Source of the DNA: Candidatus Palauibacter poriticola
GTDB lineage: Bacteria; Gemmatimonadota; Gemmatimonadetes; Palauibacterales; Palauibacteraceae
DNA: 53,799 nucleotides
Direction of reading: 5' to 3'
Assembly (NCBI GenBank): GCA_012270965.1
Contig: JAAXHJ010000065.1
Span: 1 to 53,799, forward strand
Shown here: positions 16,953-25,176 of the stretch, piece by piece
How positions within the stretch are numbered: position 1 is the first letter of the stretch
Layout of the letters: every line of letters begins with the position of its first letter
Notes under the pieces: generated by a model
What the model was told of the DNA's origin: nothing
Seen by the model: only the letters and a program-made list of their open reading frames with translations
Database searches by the model: none
Made by a program: the position numbers and the translations under genes

Positions 16953-18560
16953 TCAGACCACGGGGGCCGCCGCGCACACCTCCGGCGGACAGTCGTCCTC
17001 GTATTCCCTGAAGTTCTCCTTGAAGAGCCGAGCCAAGTGCGCGGCCTTCTCGTCGTACGCCGCGGGATCCGGCCACGTCGCGCGCGGCCGCAGAATCTCG
17101 CGGGGCACGCCGGGCACGTCCGTCACGACGTGGATCCCGAACACCGGATCCGGCTCCGTCGGCGCACCGGCGAGTTCGCCCGCGTGGATGGCGTCGACCA
17201 TCCGGCGCGTGTACGGCAGGTCGATGCGCGCACCGACGCCGAACGGCCCGCCGCTCCAGCCCGTATTCACGAGCCACACCTTCACGCCGTGCCTATGCAT
17301 TCGGTCCGCGAGCAGGCGAGCGTACTTCGCCGGATGCCACGCGAGAAAGGGGCCCCCGAAGCAGGGCGAGAACGTCGCCACCGGGTCGGTGACGCCGACC
17401 TCCGTGCCCGCGACCTTCGCCGTGTACCCGCTGATGAAGTGGTACATGGCCTGCTCCGGCGTCAACCGGCTCACCGGCGGCAGCACGCCGAACGCGTCCG
17501 CCGTCAGGAAGATCACGTCCGTCGGGTGACCCGCCACGCACGGCACCTTCGCATTCTCGATGAACTCGATCGGGTAGCTGCCGCGCGTGTTCTGCGTGAT
17601 CGACGCATCAGACCAGTCCACGCTCCCATCGTCCCGCAACACAACGTTCTCCAGCACCGCGCCGTAGCGGAGCGCCCGGTAGATGTCGGGTTCCTTCTCC
17701 TCGGAGAGGTCGATCGTCTTCGCGTAGCAGCCGCCCTCGATGTTGAAGATCCCCGAGTCGGTCCAGCAGTGCTCGTCGTCGCCGATGAGTCGCCGGTTCG
17801 GATCGGCCGAGAGCGTCGTCTTCCCCGTCCCCGAGAGACCGAAGAGGAGCGACGATGCCCCCGAGGCCGGGTCCGTCGTCGCCGAGCAGTGCATCGAGAG
17901 CGCGCCCCGCTTCGGCATGAGGTAGTTCATGATCGTGAACACGCCCTTCTTCATCTCCCCCGCGTATTCGGTCCCCAGGATGCAGGCCTCGTTGTCGGCG
18001 AAGGAGAGATCGACGCTCGTCGGGGAAGTGACGCCCTGCACCGACGGGTCTGCCCACTCCTGGCCCGCGTTGTAGACGACGAAGTCGGGCTCGCCGAATG
18101 CCGCCAGCTCCGCGGGCGTGGGACGGATGAGCATGTTGCGCATGAAGAGGGCGTGGTACGGGCGGTTGCAGATAATCCGGACGTTGAGGCGGTACGCCGG
18201 ATCCCAGCCCGCGAAACCGTCGATGACGTAGAGGAGATCCTGCGCGTTCAAGAAAGCCCGCGCGCGTTCACGATTCCGGCGGAAGCTCGCGCGAGCGAGC
18301 GGCGAATTGACCGGACCCCACCAGACATCCCGCTCGGTCTCCGGATCGCACACCACGTGCTTGTCGTTCGGCGAGCGACCGGTCTTGGCCCCGGAGAAGG
18401 CCACGAGGGCTCCGTTCGCCGCCCTGACCGCCCCGGGTTCGCGTCCGCTCAGGGCATCGGCGTGGATATCCCCTACGGAGGGATTACGTTTGATGCGGGT
18501 GACGGTGATCCCGTGCGCACCGAGGTCCATGGTGCCGATTTCGGCTATCGTAGTCGTCAT
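16953..18560 (-). CDS. pckA: ATP-dependent phosphoenolpyruvate carboxykinase
   Basis: A 535-residue PckA, full length for the ATP-dependent family. Landmarks: FSGAKTGRSPNDKHVV near residue 55, FADNEACILGTEYAGEMKKG, the kinase-1a P-loop GLSGTGKTTLSADPNR near 243-258, the metal-binding segment HCWTDSGIFNIEGGCYAK, and NTRGSYPIEFI. It catalyses oxaloacetate + ATP to PEP + CO2 + ADP, the committed gluconeogenic step in the cytoplasm. The ATG at 18560 faces away from the polysaccharide deacetylase, with a 169-bp divergent promoter region between them. This is clearly a core metabolic gene. Confidence 0.97.
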   Translation of the reverse strand: MTTTIAEIGTMDLGAHGITVTRIKRNPSVGDIHADALSGREPGAVRAANGALVAFSGAKTGRSPNDKHVVCDPETERDVWWGPVNSPLARASFRRNRERARAFLNAQDLLYVIDGFAGWDPAYRLNVRIICNRPYHALFMRNMLIRPTPAELAAFGEPDFVVYNAGQEWADPSVQGVTSPTSVDLSFADNEACILGTEYAGEMKKGVFTIMNYLMPKRGALSMHCSATTDPASGASSLLFGLSGTGKTTLSADPNRRLIGDDEHCWTDSGIFNIEGGCYAKTIDLSEEKEPDIYRALRYGAVLENVVLRDDGSVDWSDASITQNTRGSYPIEFIENAKVPCVAGHPTDVIFLTADAFGVLPPVSRLTPEQAMYHFISGYTAKVAGTEVGVTDPVATFSPCFGGPFLAWHPAKYARLLADRMHRHGVKVWLVNTGWSGGPFGVGARIDLPYTRRMVDAIHAGELAGAPTEPDPVFGIHVVTDVPGVPREILRPRATWPDPAAYDEKAAHLARLFKENFREYEDDCPPEVCAAAPVV

Positions 18561-18729
18561 GTGTCGTCGTCGCCATCATCAGGGGAGGGTCGGACACCAC
18601 GGCGACGAGTCCACGAATCGGGGACAGCTCTCAGCGCCGGACGGAATCGGCGCCGACCGTCCGATTCACGAGCAATCTGATAAAATAAGCCTTCAGAGTT
18701 GAGATGACTACCGAAACGGGGGAATCCTC

Positions 18730-19749
18730 ATGACAGCGTCGCGACCAGGAAGAGCCAGGGCCAGCGGCCGGAACCGATCTTCGATCTCACGCGGACTCGC
18801 CGTTGTCCTGGGCGGCTTGGCGGCGGGCACCGCGATCCCACGCTCGGCAGGCGCGGTTCAGGAAGCGGACGATCCGCCGTGGCGCTGGTCCGAGGAACGC
18901 GTGTTCGAGGCCGTCAACCAGGTTCGCGCCGGACGCGACCTCAACCCGGACTCGTGGCCGGACGGCGGCCGGGTGGCGGTGCTGCTCTCCTTCGACGTCG
19001 ACAACGAGACGGTGTGGCTGAGGAACGGCGACACCAACGTGGGCGGCCTCTCGCAGGGGGAATACGGCTCGCGCGTCGCCCTCGGCCGCATCATCGACCT
19101 GCTCGACGAGTACGGGATCGCCGCCTCGTTCTTCGGGCCCGCCCTCAGCTTCAGCCTGGCGCCGCACCAGATCGACATGATCCAAGCGTCCGGCGGCCAC
19201 GAGATCGGCGTTCACGGCTGGATCCACGAGCGGAACGCCACGCTCCCGCGCGAGGAGGAGGAACGCCTGCTGCGCATGGCCGTGGAGCGGCTGACCGAAC
19301 TCATGGGGGAGCGACCGGTCGGTTACCGTGCGCCGTCGTGGAACTTCAGCGATTCCACCCTCGATCTCCTGCTGGAGATGGGTTTCCTGTACGACTCCTC
19401 GCTCATGGCGGACGACCGGCCCTACGAGATCAACGCGAACGGCCAGCCGACCGGCCTCGTCGAACTCCCCGTGGACTGGATTTTGGACGACGCCCCGCTC
19501 TTCAACCCGCTCGGCGACCGCTACGCGAACCCGCGCGAGGTGCTGGAGGTGTACAAGGACGAGTTCGACGTGGCCTACGAGGAGGGGACGATGTTCCTCC
19601 TCACGATGCACCCGCACTATATCGGGCACCGCTCGCGGATCGTGATCCTGCGCGAACTCATCGAGCACATGCGGTCGAAGCCCGGCGTCTGGTTCGGCAC
19701 CCACCGCGCCGCCGCCGAATGGGTGAGAGCCCAGGCGCGAATGCCGTAG
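18730..19749 (+). CDS. Secreted polysaccharide deacetylase (NodB-fold)
   Basis: A 339-residue carbohydrate esterase 4-like protein starting at ATG 18730. It has an N-terminal export signal with a basic start and hydrophobic GLAVVLGGLAAGTA core. NodB motifs: LLSFDVDNE (catalytic Asp pair) near residue 80, HEIGVHGWIHE (metal His) near 157, and GYRAPSWNFS (motif 3) near 198; LLTMHPHYIGHRSR carries the late histidine. It resembles the PuuE/allantoinase-like branch as much as chitin deacetylases, so the substrate could be a polysaccharide N-acetyl group or a small amide. It is divergent from pckA and followed by a decayed toxin-antitoxin locus. Confidence 0.85.
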   Translation: MTASRPGRARASGRNRSSISRGLAVVLGGLAAGTAIPRSAGAVQEADDPPWRWSEERVFEAVNQVRAGRDLNPDSWPDGGRVAVLLSFDVDNETVWLRNGDTNVGGLSQGEYGSRVALGRIIDLLDEYGIAASFFGPALSFSLAPHQIDMIQASGGHEIGVHGWIHERNATLPREEEERLLRMAVERLTELMGERPVGYRAPSWNFSDSTLDLLLEMGFLYDSSLMADDRPYEINANGQPTGLVELPVDWILDDAPLFNPLGDRYANPREVLEVYKDEFDVAYEEGTMFLLTMHPHYIGHRSRIVILRELIEHMRSKPGVWFGTHRAAAEWVRAQARMP

Positions 19750-19800
19750 TTGGGGCGAGTCGCCTGACATATTGGCGCCAATAGCATACACATATGTGTC

Positions 19801-20024
19801 ATGCGCACGACAATTCGGTTGGACGATGACCTCATGCGGGCAGTGAAGCGTCACGCACTCGAGTCGGGGATGACCGTGACGGCGGTGATCGCACAGTCCC
19901 TGCGGGAACGGCTTCAGCGGCAAAGGGACCGGATCGCGAACCCGCCCACGCCGCTTTCCCTCGTTACCACGGGGGAGGGTGGCCTGCTGCCCGGCGTCGA
20001 CCTCGACGATTCCGCGCGGCTCTC
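19801..20024 (+). pseudogene. RHH (CopG-like) antitoxin, 3' end frameshifted
   Basis: Starts MRTTIRLDDDLMRAVKRHAL, a ribbon-helix-helix antitoxin. The first about 70 residues read normally. Near 20013-20018 (TCCGCGCGGCTC) the sequence appears to carry two extra bases; removing one CG restores SAALIELMEDGV followed by TGA (20047-20049), a natural antitoxin end. As it stands the antitoxin frame does not stop and runs into the PIN toxin. The DNA-binding half may still be made as part of a longer hybrid. Confidence 0.7.
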
Positions 20025-20047
20025 ATCGAGCTCATGGAAGACGGCGT

Positions 20048-20492
20048 TTGATCCTTCCCGACGTCAAATCCTCGTCTACGCCCAGCGCCGGGATGCTCCG
20101 GATCATCGCCGATATCTCGAATGGCTGATCTCCGAGGTCGACTCTAACGCGGCGTTCGGGCTGAGCCCGCTGGTTCTCAGCGGATTCATCCGCGTGGTCA
20201 CGCACCCGAAGATCTTCAAGACTCCGAGTACGCTGTCCGAGGCAACCGCGTTCGCGGAGCAACTCCGTGAGCGGCCCAACTCCGTGAGCGGCCCAACTGC
20301 ATCGAAGTGACGCCCGGCTCCCGCCATTGGGCCATCTTCGCGCAGCTGTGCCATCAGACCGGGGTTAGGGGCGACCTGATCCCGGATGCGTATCTGGCCG
20401 CCTTGGCGATCGAGAGCGGGTGCGAGTGGGCGACGACCGACCGCGACTGCAGCCGATTCGAGGGGCTGAAGTGGCGCCATCCCCTCAGATAG
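20048..20492 (+). pseudogene. VapC-like PIN-domain toxin with one deletion and a 17-bp duplication
   Basis: The PIN toxin can be rebuilt by correcting two indels. The start region LILPDVK (20048 on) is cut from ILVYAQRRDAPDHRRYLEWL by what looks like a one-base loss near 20063-20068 (GTCAAATCC where GTCAACATCC is expected), directly after the first catalytic aspartate. The middle reads SNAAFGLSPLVLSGFIRVVTHP. At 20260-20293 a 17-bp unit is present twice, shifting the frame; without one copy the sequence reads ERPNCIEVTPGSRHWAIF and on to DAYLAALAIESGCEWATTDRD, which holds the remaining PIN acidic residues. With the antitoxin's +2 change the indels sum to a multiple of three, but the toxin is surely inactive. 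Confidence 0.75.
20260..20293. repeat. 17-bp tandem duplication inside the PIN toxin
   Basis: CAACTCCGTGAGCGGCC occurs twice head to tail (20260-20276 and 20277-20293), followed by a partial third start CAACT. Seventeen is not a multiple of three, so the duplication breaks the toxin frame. Confidence 0.9.
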
Positions 20493-20547
20493 GATCAGGC
20501 ATAGTTGTCGTTCGCCTTCCGAGCGACCGCGCCGCGGCGAGCCGGGG

Positions 20548-22731
20548 CTACCGGCGCGGCGCGGACTCCTCGAGCAGGTCGAGGATGAAGGCGTATTCGA
20601 AGGCGAGCTCATCGTACTGGCGGTCCCGGCCCGAGCCGCCGCCGTGACCGGCGTCCATGTGCGTCTTGAGGAGCAGGCGGTTCTCGTCGGTCTTCGTCGC
20701 GCGCAGCTTGGCGACCCACTTCGCGGGCTCCCAGTACTGGACCTGCGAGTCGTGTAGCCCCGTCGTGACCAGCAGGTTGGGGTAGTCCTTCGCCTCCACC
20801 TGGTCGTAGGGCGAGTAGGAGAGCATGTAGCGGTAGGATTCGAGTTCGCTCGGGTTGCCCCACTCATCCCACTCGAAGCTCGTGAGCGGGATCGATTCGT
20901 CCAGCATCGTCGTCACGACATCGACGAACGGGACGTGCGCGACGACGCCTCGGAACAGCTCCGGCCGCATGTTCACCACCGCCCCCATGAGGAGGCCCCC
21001 GGCGCTCCCGCCGCGCGCGAAGAGCTTCTCTGGATTCGTGTAGCCCTCCGCGATCAGGAAGTCCGCCGCGTCCACGTAGTCGGTGAAGGTGTTCTTCTTG
21101 TTGAACATCTTCCCATCCTCGTACCACGCCCGGCCCAGTTCCTGCCCGCCCCGGATGTGGGCGATCGCGTACACGAACCCACGGTCGATGAGGCTCAGGC
21201 GGGTGGACGAGAAGGTGGGCTCCGTGCTCGACCCGTAGGAGCCGTAGGCGTAGAGGAGGAGCGGGTTGTTGCCCTCCCTCTCGAGACCGCGCCGGTAGAC
21301 GACGGATACCGGGATCTCCACCGCGCCATCGCGGGCGGGGGCGTGAAGGCGCTCCACCACGTAGTCCGATCGGTCGTAGCCGCCGAGCACTTCGTCCTCC
21401 TTGAGCAGCGTGCGCTCGCGGGTGGACATGTCGTAGTCGTAGAGCGCGCGCGGCGCGGAGAGCGACGTGTATGAGAAGCGGAGGATATTCGTGTCCAGCT
21501 CGGGGTTCGCCGACAGGGAGGCGAGGTAGGCCGGCTCGTCGAACGCGATCGGGTGTTCGTCTCCCTCCCACGCGCGGACGTTCAGGCGGGTGAGCCCGCC
21601 GGCGCGTTCTGAGAGGACGAGGTGGTCCCGGAACAACGCGAACCCCTGCAGGAACACGTCCTCGCGGTGCGGGACGACCGTCTCCCACTGGTCCGTGGCG
21701 GTCCGGCTCACCGGCGTCCGCATGAGCTTGAAGTTCTCGGCGCCGTCGAGGTTCGTGCGGATGAAGAAATGATCGCCAAGGTGGTCGATCCGATGCTCGT
21801 GTCCACGCTCGCGGGGAAGGAAGAGGGTGAACTCGCCCTCGGGCTCCGCCGCGTCGAGGAAGCGATGCTCGTCCGCCAGGGTGTGGGAGGAGGAGATGAT
21901 GAGGTACCGCTTCGACTTCGTCTTCCGGACGCCGGAACTGAACTCCTCGTCGTCCTCCTGGTAGACGAGCACGTCGTCCGCGGGGTCCGCGCCGAGCCGG
22001 TGCCGGTAGATCTGGTACGAACGCAGCGTTCCGGGATCCCGCCGCGCATAGAAGAGCGTCCGGTTGTCCTCGGCCCACACCATGTTGCCGGACGCGCCCT
22101 CGATCGCCTCCGGGTAGTCCTCACCCGTGTCGAGATTACGGATCCGAATGGTGTAGATGCGGCGTCCGCGGGTGTCCTCGGCCCACGCCATCAGGTCGCC
22201 GTCGGAGCTGACTTCGGGAAAGGCGGCGTAGAAGTCGTGGCCCTCGGCGAGTGGATTCACGTCGAGGATGACTTGTTCGTCCGCGTCGAGAGACCCGCGC
22301 TTCCGAGCGTAGATCGGGTAGTCCCGCCCCTCTTCGGTGCGCGTGTAGTAGAAGAAATCGCCCTCTCTCACCGGCACGGAGAGGTCCGTCTGCCGGATCC
22401 GGCCCTTGATCTCCTCGAACAGCTCGGCCTGGAGATCCTCGGTGTGGGCCATCAGGGCGTCGGTGTAGCCGTTCTCCGCCTCGAGGTACGAGATGACCTC
22501 GGGGTTGTCGCGCTGGTTCAGCCAGTAGTAGTTGTCGATCCGCGTGTGCCCGTGCGTCTCCAGTTGCTCCGGGATCACGCGCGCGACGGGGGGCTCGATC
22601 CCGGCGTCGGCCGGGGATTCGCGCGCGGGGTCGGCACCGTCCCCGGCGCAGCCGGCGGTCTGGACGCTCACGGCGAGCAGCGCCGCAATGAGGGAGAGAC
22701 GGTCATGGCATGTTACCTTCGCTATCGGCAT
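20548..22731 (-). CDS. S9 family oligopeptidase B-like serine peptidase, lipoprotein
   Basis: A 727-residue prolyl-oligopeptidase-family enzyme. A signal peptide ends in TAGC (Cys about 28), suggesting a lipoprotein. RIDNYYWLNQRDNPEVISYL at the start of the mature protein is typical of oligopeptidase B. The N-terminal beta-propeller covers about residues 90-450. The catalytic domain has the nucleophile motif GGSAGGLLMG (Ser near 575), Asp in GLHDSQVQYWEP (near 660) and His in DAGHGGG (near 695). It cleaves short peptides, often after basic residues. The start is only 32 bp from that of the divergent serine hydrolase, so the promoters must be packed into or overlap the two coding starts, unless one start is annotated too far upstream. 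Confidence 0.92.
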   Translation of the reverse strand: MPIAKVTCHDRLSLIAALLAVSVQTAGCAGDGADPARESPADAGIEPPVARVIPEQLETHGHTRIDNYYWLNQRDNPEVISYLEAENGYTDALMAHTEDLQAELFEEIKGRIRQTDLSVPVREGDFFYYTRTEEGRDYPIYARKRGSLDADEQVILDVNPLAEGHDFYAAFPEVSSDGDLMAWAEDTRGRRIYTIRIRNLDTGEDYPEAIEGASGNMVWAEDNRTLFYARRDPGTLRSYQIYRHRLGADPADDVLVYQEDDEEFSSGVRKTKSKRYLIISSSHTLADEHRFLDAAEPEGEFTLFLPRERGHEHRIDHLGDHFFIRTNLDGAENFKLMRTPVSRTATDQWETVVPHREDVFLQGFALFRDHLVLSERAGGLTRLNVRAWEGDEHPIAFDEPAYLASLSANPELDTNILRFSYTSLSAPRALYDYDMSTRERTLLKEDEVLGGYDRSDYVVERLHAPARDGAVEIPVSVVYRRGLEREGNNPLLLYAYGSYGSSTEPTFSSTRLSLIDRGFVYAIAHIRGGQELGRAWYEDGKMFNKKNTFTDYVDAADFLIAEGYTNPEKLFARGGSAGGLLMGAVVNMRPELFRGVVAHVPFVDVVTTMLDESIPLTSFEWDEWGNPSELESYRYMLSYSPYDQVEAKDYPNLLVTTGLHDSQVQYWEPAKWVAKLRATKTDENRLLLKTHMDAGHGGGSGRDRQYDELAFEYAFILDLLEESAPRR

Positions 22732-22763
22732 CGACGACTCCTCTTCAGGACGAAGATCGGAAC

Positions 22764-23876
22764 ATGATGATCGTGAGACATGGGAATCGCGTCAAAGGGT
22801 GCGTCGCGCTGGCGGCGCTGGTGCTGGTGCTCGCAACGGGGTTCGCCTGTTCTCCGGCACCGGTCGCGGAGCGTGCGGCCGAGACGGTCTATCCGGGCGC
22901 GTCGTGGGAGCGGATTGCGGATCCGGCCGGCATCGGGTTCTCCGCCGAGGCGCTGGACGCGATCCATCCCTATGTCGAGGGGATCAACACGTCCGCCTTG
23001 ATGGCCACCGTTGGCGGGCGCGTGCTGTTCGAGCACGGCCCCGTCGACTCGCTGAGCTACCTCGCCTCGGTGCGGAAGAGCATCCTCGCCATGCTGTACG
23101 GCAACTACGTGGAGGACGGCACGATCAACCTCCATCTCACGCTCGAAGACCTCGCCATGGACGACGTGCAGGGTCTCCTCCCGATCGAGAAGCGCGCCCG
23201 CGTCTTCGACCTCGTCACCGCTCGCTCCGGCGTCTACCACCCCGCCTCGAACGCGGGAGACAATCTTGCGGACGCGCCGCCCCGCGGCTCGCAGGAACCC
23301 GGCACCTACTACCTGTACAGCAACTGGGACTTCAACGCGGCGGGGGCCGTCTTCGAACAGCTCACGGGCCACAACATCTATGACGCGCTGGAGACGGACC
23401 TCGCCCTGCCCCTCGGCTTCGAGGATTGGGATCGTTCGATCCACCGCAAGACGGGGGATGCGACGCGCTCCCGGAATCTCGCCTACCACATGGTCCTCTC
23501 CACGCGGGACATGGCCCGGATCGGATACGTCATGCTGCGGGGCGGGATGTGGGCTGGAGAGCGGATCCTTCCCGATGGGTGGGCCGAACGCATCGCCGGC
23601 GTCGTCACGCCCTCCGGGGAGATGAACCCCGAGGGACTGCGAGGCGGCGAGTTCGGGTACGGGTACATGTGGTGGGTGTGGGATGGCCCCGCCGTGCCGG
23701 AGGGATTCGAGGGGGCGTACACCGGCCGCGGCGCGTACGGCCAGTTCATCACCGTCATCCCGTCGTTGGACATGGTCGTCGCGCACAAGACGGTACCTCC
23801 GAACAGCACGCCGTGGAGCGACTACATGGGCATCCTCACCCGTCTCGCGGCCGCCCACTGCGGCACGAGCTGTTGA
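22764..23876 (+). CDS. Beta-lactamase-fold serine hydrolase, lipoprotein
   Basis: A 370-residue class C/DD-peptidase-like hydrolase. ATG 22764 (or 22767) is chosen because the hydrophobic signal ALAALVLVLATGFAC, with lipobox GFAC, follows at the right distance; the frame also allows ATG 22710. SVRKS supplies the SxxK nucleophile near residue 103, YSNWD the YxN motif near 180, and HKT near the end the KTG-like triad. Likely roles are esterase, D-amino-acid amidase or peptidase in the periplasm. It is divergent from the S9 peptidase and ends 61 bp before the convergent Gre-fusion gene. Confidence 0.88.
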   Translation: MMIVRHGNRVKGCVALAALVLVLATGFACSPAPVAERAAETVYPGASWERIADPAGIGFSAEALDAIHPYVEGINTSALMATVGGRVLFEHGPVDSLSYLASVRKSILAMLYGNYVEDGTINLHLTLEDLAMDDVQGLLPIEKRARVFDLVTARSGVYHPASNAGDNLADAPPRGSQEPGTYYLYSNWDFNAAGAVFEQLTGHNIYDALETDLALPLGFEDWDRSIHRKTGDATRSRNLAYHMVLSTRDMARIGYVMLRGGMWAGERILPDGWAERIAGVVTPSGEMNPEGLRGGEFGYGYMWWVWDGPAVPEGFEGAYTGRGAYGQFITVIPSLDMVVAHKTVPPNSTPWSDYMGILTRLAAAHCGTSC

Positions 23877-23937
23877 TGGTCGGATTCGGGCAGGAGTGCT
23901 CGGCCCGAGACTCCAGGGCCCATCCCGCCGGTGGGTG

Positions 23938-24936
23938 TCAGTCCGTGCGTCCGTGGCGGATGAACACGATGCGCGCGGCCCAGTGCGTCCCGTTCGGTAG
24001 GCGCGTCTCCCGCGTCTCGCCCTCGCGGGCCCCCATGAGCACGCGGCCGATGGGCGATTCCGCCGTCACCTCGTTGCGCTCGAAGTCGGGATCCGCCGCC
24101 ACCAGGTAGTAGCAGTCGAGATCGCCCGCCGCCAAGTCGTACACCCACACCCTGTCGCCCAACCCCACCCGGCGCGACGGCACCGGATCCGGGGGGTTCG
24201 GCGTGCGCGGCAGTCCCTCCACGTATCCGCGCACGAACTCCGCGGCCTCCTCCGGGTCCGGGGAGACGCCGGTCGCAGCTTCGATCTCGGCCGCGAACCG
24301 GTCCATGATCTCGTCGCCGGCGAGGGCCCGCCGCCACGCCTCCTGGGCATGGACCGGGAAGGAGCGGTCTCGGTATTCCAACTCGGCCCGGCGCAGCGCC
24401 CACCCGTTTCGGAGCGCGAAGTGGCTCGCGTAGGTGTCGAGCACGTCCGCCGCCCGCACGGCCCCATCCCGCGTCAGGTGCGCACGCGCGAACTCCCGGT
24501 TATGGAGGCGTCCGCGCCCGGCCGGGAAGTAGAAGCGCCACTCGCCGCCGTCCTCCGAGATCCCGACTTGGAGCGCGCGTAACGAAAGATCGTTGAACGG
24601 GTGCCCAGCCTTCTCTCGGGCGCTCCGGCGCTCCGGCGGGGGCCCGATTCCGGCCAGTAGACGCGGATTCCCCTCGGGATGACAGAGGGCGAAATCCACC
24701 GCGCCACGCCGGGTTCCGAAGCCCCGCGCGACGACGACCGGGTCCTCGATGTCCCAGCCAAGCTGTTCGAAGATGGGGAGCACCACTTGGGCACCGACTT
24801 CGTCCCGGGAGGCGGGAGCGCCGTCCCCGATGTGGTCCGCCGCAGCGTGGATCGTATCCGCCAGCGCGTCCAGACGCAGGGCCGGCCGAAAGAGCGGCAG
24901 GTCGAAGTCCGCAAAGTCCGCGTCGCTTTCGTACAT
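23938..24936 (-). CDS. HsdR_N-like nuclease fold lacking expected catalytic residues, fused to GreA/GreB C-terminal domain
   Basis: A 332-residue two-domain protein. Residues about 45-240 resemble the N-terminal nuclease domain of type I HsdR-like proteins: EVGAQVVLPIFEQLGWD, then GAVDFALCH with Asp81. Where the fold normally has (E/Q)xK, the sequence is LLAGIGPPPERR, so the catalytic pair is missing. Residues about 256-327 match the C-terminal FKBP-like domain of GreA/GreB: GDRVWVYDL, then VTAESPIGRVLMGAREGE and a final hydrophobic strand. The Gre N-terminal coiled coil that enters the RNA polymerase channel is absent, so it could dock on polymerase but not stimulate cleavage in the usual way. 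Function is unknown; a role in sensing or tagging transcription in defence is speculation. Confidence 0.65.
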   Translation of the reverse strand: MYESDADFADFDLPLFRPALRLDALADTIHAAADHIGDGAPASRDEVGAQVVLPIFEQLGWDIEDPVVVARGFGTRRGAVDFALCHPEGNPRLLAGIGPPPERRSAREKAGHPFNDLSLRALQVGISEDGGEWRFYFPAGRGRLHNREFARAHLTRDGAVRAADVLDTYASHFALRNGWALRRAELEYRDRSFPVHAQEAWRRALAGDEIMDRFAAEIEAATGVSPDPEEAAEFVRGYVEGLPRTPNPPDPVPSRRVGLGDRVWVYDLAAGDLDCYYLVAADPDFERNEVTAESPIGRVLMGAREGETRETRLPNGTHWAARIVFIRHGRTD

Positions 24937-24949
24937 GTCTCCGCCCTCG

Positions 24950-25036
24950 TCAGGTTGCCAAGGCGGGCGGGCGCACGTCGCCCCTCATCCAGACGTTGAT
25001 CGCGTCCACGCGGCTCAGGGATTCTTCGCGGTTCAT
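24950..25036 (-). pseudogene. N-terminal stump of a second phosphorothioate-type HNH endonuclease
   Basis: A short open stretch reading NREESLSRVDAINVWMRGDV, clearly related to HRDEFLNRIAAINVWRRGDS at the start of the full-length endonuclease at 26518-27594. Homology stops after about 25 residues and the frame ends within 30. It lies between the P450 and Gre-fusion genes on the same strand and suggests that an endonuclease copy was duplicated and then deleted. The preceding 140 bp (25037-25176) encode an acidic, Glu/Lys-rich stretch in the same frame without recognisable homology. Confidence 0.6.
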
Positions 25037-25176
25037 GCGGCGCGCCTTCTCGTCGCGAGCTTCTTCCGGCTCCGTTTCGTGATCCTTCTCGTATTCGGAA
25101 GCTTCCCGCGCCGCAACCCCCGGCTCCGGTTTCGGTTCGACCGCCCGCCGCCCGGTGTCGGTCGGATGGGCGCGAC

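Noticed and set aside
16880..16990. A complete tRNA gene at the T-arm-like repeats
   Set aside because: No D-arm or anticodon arm could be found; only T-arm-like units repeat, although short CCCGTGG/CCACGGG strings flank them.
16722..18680. Long plus-strand frame opposite pckA
   Set aside because: Antisense shadow; pckA on the minus strand has full-length homology.
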